A stretch of 64,000 nt of DNA from Krasilnikovia cinnamomea (GCF_004217545.1 NZ_SHKY01000001.1:3534001-3598000), one strand, 5' to 3'. Shown: positions 24,669-32,173, numbered from the stretch's first letter. The notes: generated by a model not told the origin, from the sequence alone. Translations and numbers: made by a program.

Positions 24669-24890
24669 TCACCATTGATCGTCCCGGCTCGTCCGGTCGC
24701 GGTGGTGTCGCGCCGAGACTTGACTGGTGCGCTTGCCGCAGTTTGCGCACACCAGGGTCGTCCCGCACGATGGGCACCACTGAGTGACCGATCGCAGCGC
24801 CCAGCCACAGGCGCTACCTGCGATTACCGCCACGACAGTGGTCATCAGGATGATGATGGTTCCCGCCAACCCTCCCACCGCCTTCGTCAT
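24669..24890 (-). CDS. Small membrane protein with zinc ribbon
   Basis: A protein of 73 residues from ATG 24890; GGAGGA lies 7 bases upstream, a strong site that selects this start over GTG 24929. Residues 5-35 (GGLAGTIIILMTTVVAVIAGSACGWAL) form one transmembrane helix. Residues 42-53 read WCPSCGTTLVCANCG, a CxxC-n6-CxxC zinc ribbon on one side of the membrane. The tail is polar and basic. The function is unknown; a metal-stabilised docking knob on a membrane anchor is the plain reading. No partner gene is apparent. Confidence 0.55.
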   Translation of the reverse strand: MTKAVGGLAGTIIILMTTVVAVIAGSACGWALRSVTQWCPSCGTTLVCANCGKRTSQVSARHHRDRTSRDDQW

Positions 24891-25223
24891 CCTGCCGTCC
24901 TCCCCGACTGGGGAGTAGGCCGTCATCACATCGTTACGACGAGCCCAGGATCACGGATGTCTGGTGGTGCGGGGGAGGTCCATTTGTGGGGAGGGATTCG
25001 GGGAGATTTCTCTTCACCTGCGTCGGCGAGGGCTGCGATGTTCGAGCCATAAGTCCCATTTTGGTCTTGCCGGTCCCTTGGGTGAGCCGTTGGCGGACGC
25101 GGATTGTGAGCCAGCCCTCAACTCTGCGCGTGGACTGCCGATACAGAGCGCGACCACCTCGGAGGTACCACGCATGCCCACCCCCCTTGCCCGTGTTCCG
25201 GCGCAGCCGGCTTCGAGGCCCCG
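24891..25223. other. Intergenic region of 333 bases
   Basis: It separates the divergent zinc-ribbon and GAF-EAL genes. The right end holds the short frame at 25174-25230 with its own ribosome binding site. The remainder contains some low-G+C spots (for example around 25025-25075) suited to promoters, but no element that I can define. Confidence 0.4.
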
Positions 25224-25230
25224 ATGCTGA
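25174..25230 (+). CDS. Possible 18-aa leader peptide before the GAF-EAL gene
   Basis: ATG 25174 has GGAGG 8 bases upstream (25161-25165), the best ribosome binding site in the region. The frame encodes an 18-residue Pro/Ala/Arg-rich peptide. Its TGA (25228-25230) overlaps the ATG of the next gene (25224) by a few bases. Such an arrangement allows translational coupling or attenuation of the GAF-EAL gene. It may equally be chance. Confidence 0.35.
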   Translation: MPTPLARVPAQPASRPRC

Positions 25231-26471
25231 CGCATCCGGGACCCGGGGAGTTCACGGCGCTGCGGGAGCGGAGCGCGGAGAACCGCCAGGTCGGGGAGCT
25301 GCTGCGTACGGCCCGGCAGGCGCTCGGGCTCAGCGTCGCCTTCCTGAGCCGGATGGACGGCACCCATCAGCACATCGAGATCCTGGACTCGGCGCTGCCG
25401 CTGACCGGGCAGCACAGCATGACCAATCCCGTGGAGATGACGTTCTGCCAGGCGGTCATGGACGGCCGTCTGCCACCGGTGATCCCGGACATGCGGGTGT
25501 TCCCGGAGGCGATGGAGCTGCCGGGCGCCCGCCTGGCGCACATCCGCAGCTTCGTGTCGGTACCAGTGGTGCTCAGCGACGGCTCTGTGTACGGCACGTT
25601 CTGCGCCGCCGGCCTCGCGCCGGACGACCGCCTCAGCCCCCGTGACCTGGCCCTGATGGAGGTGCTGGCGCAGGCCGCTTCGGTGATCATCGAGCCGGGT
25701 CTGCGGGAGCAGGAGCGCCTCTCGGCGATCGAGCGCCGGATCGTGCCCGTGATCGCGGGCGGCGGTCCGACCGTACTGTTGCAGCCCATCGTCGACCTGG
25801 CCACCCGGCGGCGGACGGGCGCGGAGGCGCTGAGCCGCTTCCCGCAGGAGTGGCGGATGCCGCCGGACGCGTGCTTCGCCGAGGCGAACTCGATCGGCGA
25901 GCGGCACCGCCTCGAACTGCTGGCCTTGCGGCGGGCGGCCGACCATCTGCCGCACGTCTCCGGGTACGTGTCGATGAACGTCTCCCCGTCGACGGTGTTG
26001 ACCCGCGAGTGCGGGGAGTTCCTCGACCGGCTGCCGCTAAACCGGGTGGTGCTGGAACTCTCCGAGCACGACCCGGTGGAGGACTACGACGCGCTCAAGG
26101 CGGCCCTGGCCCCGCTGCGGGCTCGTGGCATGCAGCTCGCCATCGACGATGTCGGTGCGGGCTTCTCGTCCCTGCGGCACATCGTGATCACGGCGCCGGA
26201 TGTCATCAAGCTGGACCGCAGCATCGTGGCCGGGATCGCCGACGACACGGTGCTCAGCGTGGTCACGCACGCGCTCGCGGAGCTCGCCGGGGTCACCGGG
26301 GCGCGGCTGGTCGCCGAGGGCATCGAGACCGAGGCGGACGCGACGGCGCTGGAAGGGCTCGGCGTCGATCTCGGGCAGGGCTGGCACTTCGGCGCGGCGA
26401 CCACGGTGAACGAGCTGAGCGACTACTACCGGCGCGGCGAGCAGCGGTCGCCGGTCCCCGCCCACCCGTAG
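25224..26471 (+). CDS. GAF-EAL cyclic-di-GMP phosphodiesterase
   Basis: A protein of 415 residues from ATG 25224 (GAGG upstream). Residues 20-165 are a GAF sensor domain (IEILDSALPLTGQHSM, FVSVPVVLSDGSVYGTFCAAG). Residues 180-405 are an EAL domain that hydrolyses c-di-GMP to pGpG. Key residues are present: GAEALSRF (the EAL Glu), SMNVSPSTVL (Asn), LELSEHD (Glu), IDDVGAGFSS (the Asp-Asp pair), DVIKLDRS (Lys), VAEGIET (Glu) and GQGWHFG (Gln). The loop reads DDVGAG rather than DDFGTG, which is tolerated. There is no membrane segment, so it is a soluble turnover enzyme whose GAF ligand is unknown. Confidence 0.9.
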   Translation: MLTHPGPGEFTALRERSAENRQVGELLRTARQALGLSVAFLSRMDGTHQHIEILDSALPLTGQHSMTNPVEMTFCQAVMDGRLPPVIPDMRVFPEAMELPGARLAHIRSFVSVPVVLSDGSVYGTFCAAGLAPDDRLSPRDLALMEVLAQAASVIIEPGLREQERLSAIERRIVPVIAGGGPTVLLQPIVDLATRRRTGAEALSRFPQEWRMPPDACFAEANSIGERHRLELLALRRAADHLPHVSGYVSMNVSPSTVLTRECGEFLDRLPLNRVVLELSEHDPVEDYDALKAALAPLRARGMQLAIDDVGAGFSSLRHIVITAPDVIKLDRSIVAGIADDTVLSVVTHALAELAGVTGARLVAEGIETEADATALEGLGVDLGQGWHFGAATTVNELSDYYRRGEQRSPVPAHP

Positions 26472-26491
26472 GTGTGCCCTTTCGGGCACGC
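26472..26491 (+). terminator. Short hairpin after the GAF-EAL gene
   Basis: GTGTGCCC (26472-26479) pairs with GGGCACGC (26484-26491) with one G-U pair and the loop TTTC. It starts directly after the stop codon. Confidence 0.5.
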
Positions 26492-26524
26492 TCCGCATGG
26501 AGCCCGGTCGCTACCCTCGCTCGC

Positions 26525-27199
26525 GTGATCATCGATACGCTGCGGCGGGACTGGCCTGAAGAGCTGCTCACCGGCCGGTACGCCCTGCGCGTGCGCGAGG
26601 TGGGCGGATCGTCGACGGCGGCGAAGGTCTTCTACGGCATCCTCGAGGTGATCACCGCCGAGCTGATCGAGATCGAACCGACCGAGCCGACGAGATACCT
26701 GGAGATTCACGTCAAGGGGCAGTTCCGGCTCGCTGTCCTGCAGCGGCGGGAGCGGTGGCAGAACCTGCCCGTCGGCTTCAGCATCTGCGCCGTCGACCCG
26801 GTGCGGCCCCTGTTGACGATCCAGCTGCAGCGCTCGGAGCAGTCCCGGCGCGGCGACCGCTTCACGCCCGCCAGCTACCAGGTCTTCGATCCCCGGGACA
26901 ACACGCCCGTCGGCTTCCTGGAGCGTTGGGGCGGGTTCCTGCACCCGGCCCGTACGGTCATCTACGACCCGGGGCACCGCCGGGTCGGGCACCTGGCCGA
27001 GACCGCGGTCTCCTGGCTGGGCGGTCCCGTCCCGTTCATCGACCCCAAGTACCACGTGGTGGCGGGCGGGCAGCGGGTGGCCCGGGTGTACGGGGCGGTC
27101 GGCCTGGCGGTGGACGTGGCCCGCCTCGGCGGCCGGATCGACCCGCGGCTCGTGCTGGCCTGCGCGACCCAGCTGATGAACTCGGTGGGCCACCAGTGA
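26525..27199 (+). CDS. Unknown beta-rich protein, first of a paralogous pair
   Basis: A protein of 224 residues from GTG 26525 (weak ribosome binding site). It has no signal peptide or membrane helix. The sequence is a series of beta strands with turn motifs: GRYALRVREVGG, YLEIHVKGQFRLAVLQR, YQVFDPRDNTPVGFLERWG, FIDPKYHVVAGGQRVARVYG, ending DPRLVLACATQLM. The strand-turn pattern with NTPVGFL and QRVARVYG recalls the LURP-one/tubby/scramblase barrel, but the match is weak. The next gene has the same layout and the same ending (DPRLLLACAVERL), so the two arose by duplication. Translation is coupled by GTGA. Confidence 0.7.
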   Translation: MIIDTLRRDWPEELLTGRYALRVREVGGSSTAAKVFYGILEVITAELIEIEPTEPTRYLEIHVKGQFRLAVLQRRERWQNLPVGFSICAVDPVRPLLTIQLQRSEQSRRGDRFTPASYQVFDPRDNTPVGFLERWGGFLHPARTVIYDPGHRRVGHLAETAVSWLGGPVPFIDPKYHVVAGGQRVARVYGAVGLAVDVARLGGRIDPRLVLACATQLMNSVGHQ

Positions 27200-27807
27200 A
27201 CCCCGCCCACTGGCCGGCGGGCGTGCTGGCGGGCCGGTACACCTTCATGACCCGTGAGGCCCCGGGCGGGCAGGAGCTGCTCGTGGCCGACGGCGAGGAG
27301 GTCGTCTACGGCGTGTACAAGGGCAGCCGGCGTCAGCTGCCGCACCTGCCGCCGGACGTGCCGGACGCCGGCATCAAGGTCTGCCTGATGTCACACCGTG
27401 CGGCGGCGCTCGTCCTCACCTGGGGGACGTCCCGGCCGCGGCAGTCGTTGCCGCGGCTCGTCAGCGTGACCTACGACGTGCACGACCACCGGCTGCGTAC
27501 GCGGGTCGGCCGCCTGCGCGTCGGGGGCGGCGTCGTGTCGCCCAAGCGCACCCAGTTGTTCGACGCGGCCGGGCGCCGGATCGCCACCATGGTCGAGCGG
27601 CGGGAGACGGCCCTGATGCGGTGGCTGCGCGCCGGCCCGGTCCGGTACGAGTTCGAGCACGACGGCCGCGTGATCGGCCGGATCAGCCGCCGCCCCGCCG
27701 CCCCCGGAACGTACGACGTCGACGTGGCGGAGGCCGTCGCCGAGATCGACCCCCGCCTGCTGCTGGCCTGCGCGGTGGAACGGCTGGACGGCCTGAGCGA
27801 CTTCTGA
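27196..27807 (+). CDS. Unknown beta-rich protein, second of a paralogous pair
   Basis: A protein of 203 residues from GTG 27196, overlapping the previous stop by 4 bases. Parallels to its neighbour: GRYTFMTREAPGG at the start, LFDAAGRRIATMVERR in the middle, YEFEHDGRVIGRISRRP then DVDVAEAVAEIDPRLLLACAVERL at the end. The two proteins are strongly diverged, so they probably form a heteromeric pair or have split roles. There is no catalytic signature. It is convergent with the papain-like gene, with 12 bases between the stops. Confidence 0.7.
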   Translation: MNPAHWPAGVLAGRYTFMTREAPGGQELLVADGEEVVYGVYKGSRRQLPHLPPDVPDAGIKVCLMSHRAAALVLTWGTSRPRQSLPRLVSVTYDVHDHRLRTRVGRLRVGGGVVSPKRTQLFDAAGRRIATMVERRETALMRWLRAGPVRYEFEHDGRVIGRISRRPAAPGTYDVDVAEAVAEIDPRLLLACAVERLDGLSDF

Positions 27808-27819
27808 GGAAGCGGTAGC

Positions 27820-28434
27820 TCAGAAGCGGTAGCTCAGCTGCGTGGCGGCGCGGACGTCGTCGTAGTCCTCCGTCGTGTACGACCCGCCGCCCCACGGGTC
27901 GAAGACCCAGGCCTGCACGCTGCTGTCGGCGTTCACGGTGTAGCCGTAGACGATCCGCCAGTGCTGGTGGTCGCCGTACGCGATCAGGCCGTTCGCGTCG
28001 ATCGTGGCGCGCATGTCGTCCACCGTCAGCGCTCCACCGGCGACGTGTGCCACGTCGTCGAAGTTCGGCGCGCCCCACACCTGCTGCAGCAGCCCGGCCA
28101 GGTCGTGGTCGGCGCTGACCTCAAGGTACGGGCGCAGCTCGGTCTCCGACTTGTGCCCGTCGGCGTCCTCGACCGCCGCGATGTAGTGGATCTGGTCGAG
28201 CAGTCCCGGCGGAAGGGCGTCATCGTCGCGCAGCCCGATGGCGATCAGAGCCGCGGCCACCTCGTACGCCCGCTCCGCCTGTTCCTTGACCGCGCCGCCC
28301 ATCGAGTTCTTGACCGACTTCTCGATGGCGGCGAAACACCAGCTCGGCGACTCCTGCGCGAAGCCGCCCTGCCAGGAGGCGGACCCGTAGTTGTACTGCT
28401 CGGCGGCCTGCTGGTCATCGGTGGGCGCGGTCAT
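27820..28434 (-). CDS. Papain-like cysteine protease-fold protein
   Basis: A protein of 204 residues; ATG 28434 is preceded by GGGGAGGA. Cys33 in SPSWCFAAIEKSV starts a helix as in papain-type enzymes. HWRIVYGYTVN (about residue 158) supplies His, and AWVFDPWGGG supplies Asp, in the correct order and spacing for a C39/C70-like triad. There is no signal peptide, so it may act in the cytoplasm or be released by a dedicated route; leaderless papain-like proteins of this size also occur as modifying enzymes next to peptide clusters, but no such cluster is here. The C-terminal SYRF codons are echoed in the intergenic repeat. Confidence 0.65.
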   Translation of the reverse strand: MTAPTDDQQAAEQYNYGSASWQGGFAQESPSWCFAAIEKSVKNSMGGAVKEQAERAYEVAAALIAIGLRDDDALPPGLLDQIHYIAAVEDADGHKSETELRPYLEVSADHDLAGLLQQVWGAPNFDDVAHVAGGALTVDDMRATIDANGLIAYGDHQHWRIVYGYTVNADSSVQAWVFDPWGGGSYTTEDYDDVRAATQLSYRF

Positions 28435-28536
28435 CGATCCTCCCCGGGGCCGGTCGGGCGCTGGACCCGACAGCGTCGGATCGAGTCAACCAGGACCCCC
28501 GGTGAGAATCGTGCCCAAAGGGGCAGTATTCAGAAG

Positions 28537-29334
28537 CTAGTACACCCAGATCTTGGTCTTCGGCGCCAGGTGGTCTTTCGACCAGAGCCAGTCCATCGCC
28601 GGGATGCTGACCCGGGCGCACCCGTGCGACGCCGGGTACGGCGGGATGCTGTACGCCCCGTGCACCGCGATGCCGCCGTTGAAGTACTTCGGCCGGTACA
28701 GCGGGCCGAGCGGGCCGTGCCGCCAGCCGTCGATCTGCCGGTACACCTTGAACTTCCCGCTCGGGGTGTGCGCCAGATACGTGTTGTCCTTGTACTCGTA
28801 GTTCTGGTTCGAGCCGGTCGAGGTGTTGAGGATCCCGGTGACCGCGCCGTTCTGGACGACCAGCAGGAGCTGCTTCTTCTTGTCGATCTCGATGACGTGG
28901 CCGGTCTTGCTGCGGGCGGTCGGCCGGACGCCGCGCTCCAGCGCCTTGGCGGTCTTGGGGCCGACGACGCCGTCGCGGCCCAGGCCCGCGGCCTTCTGCA
29001 GGGCGAACACCCCCTGCTGGGTGGTGGCGCCGAACGTGCCGTCCGCCTTCTTGCCGTTCCAGTAGCCGAGCTCGGTGAGCCGCCGCTGCAGCGCCACCAC
29101 TTCGGGGCCCTTGTCGCCGCGGCGCAGCTTGCCGACCGGCTTGGGCGGCGTGGACACCGACACGGACGCGGCCGGGCTGGGCGTGGAGGGCGGGGTCGAC
29201 GTCGTGGGCGCGGCCACCGACGCAGACGGTACGGGGGCCGGAGCCGCCGCGGTGCCACCGCCGTTGTCGCAGGCGGTCGCGAATGTGAGCGTCACGGCGG
29301 CGGCCGCCGTGGACGTGAGAATCCTCCACACCAT
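28537..29334 (-). CDS. L,D-transpeptidase lipoprotein with peptidoglycan-binding domain
   Basis: A protein of 265 residues from ATG 29334. The signal peptide ends in the lipobox FATAC (Cys22), so it is lipid-anchored outside the membrane. Residues 28-65 are a Pro/Ser/Thr linker. Residues 68-130 form PG_binding_1 (LRRGDKGPEVVALQRRLTEL ... VVGPKTAKAL). Residues 140-265 form the YkuD catalytic domain with GIAVHGAYSIPPYPASHG and nucleophile Cys239 (SHGCARVS). It should form 3-3 cross-links in the cell wall. It reads towards the papain-like gene, 102 bases away. Confidence 0.92.
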   Translation of the reverse strand: MVWRILTSTAAAAVTLTFATACDNGGGTAAAPAPVPSASVAAPTTSTPPSTPSPAASVSVSTPPKPVGKLRRGDKGPEVVALQRRLTELGYWNGKKADGTFGATTQQGVFALQKAAGLGRDGVVGPKTAKALERGVRPTARSKTGHVIEIDKKKQLLLVVQNGAVTGILNTSTGSNQNYEYKDNTYLAHTPSGKFKVYRQIDGWRHGPLGPLYRPKYFNGGIAVHGAYSIPPYPASHGCARVSIPAMDWLWSKDHLAPKTKIWVY

Positions 29335-29498
29335 GATCCGAGGCTACCCGGCCTGCGCCACGCGCGGAGTTGATCGAGGGAATGGTCTGACATCAGCGCC
29401 GATCGCGCTCCCACATCGAATTCCGTCGTAATCGACAATTGGGCCGTCCTGGATCCCGCACTTCGAAGGCGGGCAAAAGAATCAAGTACGCTTCGGTT

Positions 29499-30119
29499 AT
29501 GTCATGGAAGGCCAGCGCCCGGCACGGCGTGCGTGAGGCTCCCGCCGGTCTCGCCCTGCTGCAGGACCTGCTGAACACCCGGGCCACCATGTCCTGCGGC
29601 CCGGACCTGCTGGCCTCGGCGGACGACGCCCAGCGCTGGCTCACCGAGGCCGTCGCCACCTGGTCGCGGGTCGCCAGCCTGCCCGCCCCCGTCCTGCTGC
29701 TCTCGTCCACGGATCTGCGCTCGTTGCGCCGCCTGCGCAGCACGTTCGAAGGAGTCGTGCTGGCGGGGCGCCGCACGGTCGAGCCCGACGGCGCGCTGCC
29801 CCCCGCCGACGTGCCGGTCAGCCTGGTGCCCGACGCGGACGGCTGGGTACGCATGGTGCCCGCCGGCCGGGGCACCCGGTGGCTGGCCTCCGCGCTGTGG
29901 GCCGAGGCGTTGCTGGCCCAGCAGGCCGGGCTCTGGCCCCGGCTCAAGCTGTGCCACAACGTCGACTGCCGGGTCGCCTTCTTCGACACCTCCCGCAACA
30001 ACAGCGGCGTCTGGCACGACGTCAGCACCTGCGGCAACACCGCCAACCTGCGGGCCTTCCGGGAACGCAAGCGGCTGCTCGGCGAGAGTGGCAGCCAGCT
30101 CCCCCACCCCGAGCGGTAG
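29499..30119 (+). CDS. CGNR zinc-finger protein with ABATE-like domain
   Basis: A protein of 206 residues from ATG 29499, the M of MSWKASARHGVREAPAGL. No ribosome binding site is visible, so the message may be leaderless. Residues 15-140 form the N-terminal helical domain found in stress-related CGNR proteins. Residues 155-200 hold the zinc finger: KLCHNVDCRVAFFDTS, then STCGNTANLRAFRERKR with the CGNR-type CGN motif. These proteins are presumed DNA-binding regulators. It is followed 53 bases downstream by the zf-HC2 membrane protein on the same strand. Confidence 0.85.
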   Translation: MSWKASARHGVREAPAGLALLQDLLNTRATMSCGPDLLASADDAQRWLTEAVATWSRVASLPAPVLLLSSTDLRSLRRLRSTFEGVVLAGRRTVEPDGALPPADVPVSLVPDADGWVRMVPAGRGTRWLASALWAEALLAQQAGLWPRLKLCHNVDCRVAFFDTSRNNSGVWHDVSTCGNTANLRAFRERKRLLGESGSQLPHPER

Positions 30120-30172
30120 CGCGATCGCGAGCCGCCGGGAACCAGACCGCCGTCTGCGGCGACTATCAGGGC

Positions 30173-30940
30173 ATGGCGTGTGAACGGTGGCGCGAGATGC
30201 TCTCCGCACAGCTGGACGGCGAGGACGATCCGGCCGAACGCGCGCGGGTCGACGCACATCTGGCCGGCTGCGCCGGCTGCCGCCGCTGGCTGGACGACGC
30301 GGCGGCGGTCAACCGGCTCACCCGTACGGGTGCGGCGGTCGATGTGCCCGACCTGAGCGCAGCGATCCTGGCGGCCGTGCCGCCGCCCGCGCGGGCTCCC
30401 CGGCTCAGCCGGGCCGCCGTCCTGTACGTCGCGCTGGCGGCGGTCGGGGCGGTGCAGCTCATCCTCGGCCTCGCGCAGATCGGCGGGGGCATCAGCGTGG
30501 GCCACGTCCACCCCGGGGTCGACGCGACGCCGGGGCACCTGTGGCACGAGTCGGCCGCCTGGAACGCGGCCGTGGGCGCCGGATATCTGTTCATCGCGCT
30601 GCGCCGGTCGCGCCCGACCGGGCTGGTGCCGATGCTCACCGCGTTCGTCGGGATGCTGCTGCTGCTCTCGGTCAACGACCTGAGCGGCGGCCGCGTCGAC
30701 GGCACCCGGCTGGTCAGCCACGGCTTCGTCATCCTCGGGTATCTGCTGGTCGTGGGGTTGTCGCGGATCCCCGCGCCGGTGGGCCCGCCCGGCGCGCGGG
30801 CCGGTGGCGGCGTCTCGGGCTGGCGGGCCCGCTTCGAGCCCGACGACGACGCCGCGGCGCCGCCCGCCCGGCCGGGACTGCGGCTGGTGCCCCGCCCGCC
30901 CGGTCCGCTCACCGCCACGCAGAAGCGCCCGGCGGCCTGA
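30173..30940 (+). CDS. zf-HC2 (anti-sigma-like) membrane protein
   Basis: A protein of 255 residues from ATG 30173. Residues 3-45 are a zinc-binding anti-sigma domain (CERWREMLSAQLDGEDD ... HLAGCAGCRRW, His-x3-Cys-x2-Cys). About four transmembrane helices follow: ALAAVGAVQLILGLAQI, AAVGAGYLFIALRR, LVPMLTAFVGMLLLLS and LVSHGFVILGYLLVVGL. The C-terminus is a Pro/Arg-rich cytoplasmic tail. Domains like this hold an ECF sigma factor at the membrane, but no sigma gene is adjacent here. The partner must be unlinked, or the zinc finger has another use. Confidence 0.8.
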   Translation: MACERWREMLSAQLDGEDDPAERARVDAHLAGCAGCRRWLDDAAAVNRLTRTGAAVDVPDLSAAILAAVPPPARAPRLSRAAVLYVALAAVGAVQLILGLAQIGGGISVGHVHPGVDATPGHLWHESAAWNAAVGAGYLFIALRRSRPTGLVPMLTAFVGMLLLLSVNDLSGGRVDGTRLVSHGFVILGYLLVVGLSRIPAPVGPPGARAGGGVSGWRARFEPDDDAAAPPARPGLRLVPRPPGPLTATQKRPAA

Positions 30941-30947
30941 CCTCTGT

Positions 30948-31172
30948 TCACGGGCGGACGGACAGTTCACGCCATTCGTCCGTGCCGACCAGCAGCGCGC
31001 GGACCGTGTTCAACGCGGCTTCCTCACTGTCGTACTCGAAGAAGTGCGACACCCCGTCCGCCCCGCCCGCACGCTGCTCGACATACCACTGGTCGCCACT
31101 CGTACGCAGGTAGACGTCCTTGCGCGCGATGCGCCCCCACTTGCCGTTCCACCAGTGCTTCCGCTGCTCCAT
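30948..31172 (-). CDS. Small protein under a perfect SOS box, unknown function
   Basis: A protein of 74 residues from ATG 31172. It is rich in Trp and charged residues (HWWNGKWGRIARKDVYLRT ... GDQWYVEQRAG ... FFEYDSEEAALNTVRALL), giving a beta-strand pair followed by a helix, with no known motif. A perfect actinobacterial SOS box lies 14 bases upstream. The hexamer TAGGGT (complement of 31181-31186) is a likely -10 element placed so that the transcript would start at or near the ATG. The gene is therefore predicted to be LexA-controlled and leaderless. It is convergent with the zf-HC2 gene. A DNA-damage role is inferred from regulation only. Confidence 0.7.
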   Translation of the reverse strand: MEQRKHWWNGKWGRIARKDVYLRTSGDQWYVEQRAGGADGVSHFFEYDSEEAALNTVRALLVGTDEWRELSVRP

Positions 31173-31180
31173 GAGGGCAC

Positions 31181-31202
31181 ACCCTATCGAACATGCGTTC
31201 GA
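31181..31202 (-). promoter_or_regulatory. SOS (LexA) box and -10 element of the 74-aa gene
   Basis: TCGAACATGCGTTCGA at 31187-31202 has the exact arms TCGAAC-n4-GTTCGA of the mycobacterial/actinobacterial LexA box. Next to it, towards the gene, ACCCTA (31181-31186) is TAGGGT on the minus strand, a good -10 hexamer. The mscL stop lies 65 bases to the right, so only the 74-aa gene can be the target. Confidence 0.75.
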
Positions 31203-31266
31203 ACGGGGTGAGGTTGGGGTGATCTTCTTGCCGGCCGGGCCGGCTCGCCCCGCCGCGACCGGTCGG

Positions 31267-31713
31267 TCAGCGCCTCGGGGGATGATCCCAGCGCGGCGTG
31301 TCCTGCGCTACGTCCTGAGTCGCCCGGCCCTGCACGAGGGCGTCGCGGATCTCGGTGAGCAGCCTGACCTCTTCGCTGGGGGCCGACGGCGGCGGCTCCT
31401 CGCCGCGCTTGCGCCGCTCGGCCAGCCGGTTGAGCGGGTAGACGACGAGGAAGTACAGCGTCGCCGCGGTGAGCAGGAAGGTGATGACCGCGTTGAGGAA
31501 GCTGGCGTAGTCAAACTCGACACCGCGAACCTTCGCGACCCCGGCGTCGACGCCGGTGCCCCCACTGGCGAGCTGGATCAGGGGCTTGAGGAAGCCGTTG
31601 GTGAACGAGGTCACGACGGCGGTGAAGGCGGCGCCGATCACGATGCCGACCGCCAGGTCGACCACGTTGCCGCGCATGATGAAGTCTTTGAAGCCCTGAA
31701 GCATCTTGTTCAC
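31267..31713 (-). CDS. mscL: Large-conductance mechanosensitive channel
   Basis: A protein of 148 residues from GTG 31713, with AGGAG 5 bases upstream; GTG 31719 is an alternative. It forms a pentameric channel that opens on membrane stretch to release solutes during osmotic downshock. The N-terminal helix and TM1 signature MLQGFKDFIMRGNVVDLAVGI are followed by GIVIGAAFTAVVTSF. TM2 is FLNAVITFLLTAATLYFLVV at about residues 80-100. The C-terminal charged helix EVRLLTEIRDAL is present. The periplasmic loop is longer and Gly-rich, as usual in actinobacteria. Confidence 0.95.
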   Translation of the reverse strand: MNKMLQGFKDFIMRGNVVDLAVGIVIGAAFTAVVTSFTNGFLKPLIQLASGGTGVDAGVAKVRGVEFDYASFLNAVITFLLTAATLYFLVVYPLNRLAERRKRGEEPPPSAPSEEVRLLTEIRDALVQGRATQDVAQDTPRWDHPPRR

Positions 31714-31819
31714 GAGCACTCCTGCATCGAGACGGGGGGATCGACCGATGCCAGCAGATGCCCGCGACCGGTCGGCGACAAACTACGCCGATCGGGTCGA
31801 CGTGCGAAGGGGCTAGGGC

Positions 31820-32173
31820 TCAGTCCAGCGCGTGTTCCTCGGCGGCGATGGCCTCGTCCACGCTCGGATACGTGCCCAGCACCTCGACCAGGCCGCTGAC
31901 CTCCAGGATGCGCAGCACGCCGCGCTGCGGCGCGGCCAGCCGTACGGTGCCGCCCGCGTCGTCGGTGCTGTTCTTGGCCCGGACGAAGACGGACAGGCCG
32001 GTGGAGTCGCAGAACGACACCTCGGCGAGATCGAAGACCAGGCGGGTGTGGCCCCGCTCCAGGAGGTCGGTGATCTGGTCCTGTAGCTGCGGGGCGGTGG
32101 CCATGTCCAGCTCGCCACCGACCGACAGGACGACCATCTCGCCCCGCTCTTCCGTTCGTACCGTCAGGGACAT
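31820..32173 (-). CDS. STAS-domain anti-sigma factor antagonist
   Basis: A protein of 117 residues; ATG 32173 is preceded by GGAGG. It is a single STAS domain of the SpoIIAA/RsbV type: VLSVGGELDMATAPQLQDQI, LVFDLAEVSFCDSTGLSVFVRA (the Ser of CDSTG at about residue 58 is the phosphorylation site) and VRLAAPQRGVLRILEVSGL. Unphosphorylated, it would free a sigma factor by binding its anti-sigma kinase. No kinase is adjacent. The SpoIIE-type phosphatase with an HATPase domain at 46.1-48.1 kb is a possible partner. Confidence 0.88.
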   Translation of the reverse strand: MSLTVRTEERGEMVVLSVGGELDMATAPQLQDQITDLLERGHTRLVFDLAEVSFCDSTGLSVFVRAKNSTDDAGGTVRLAAPQRGVLRILEVSGLVEVLGTYPSVDEAIAAEEHALD

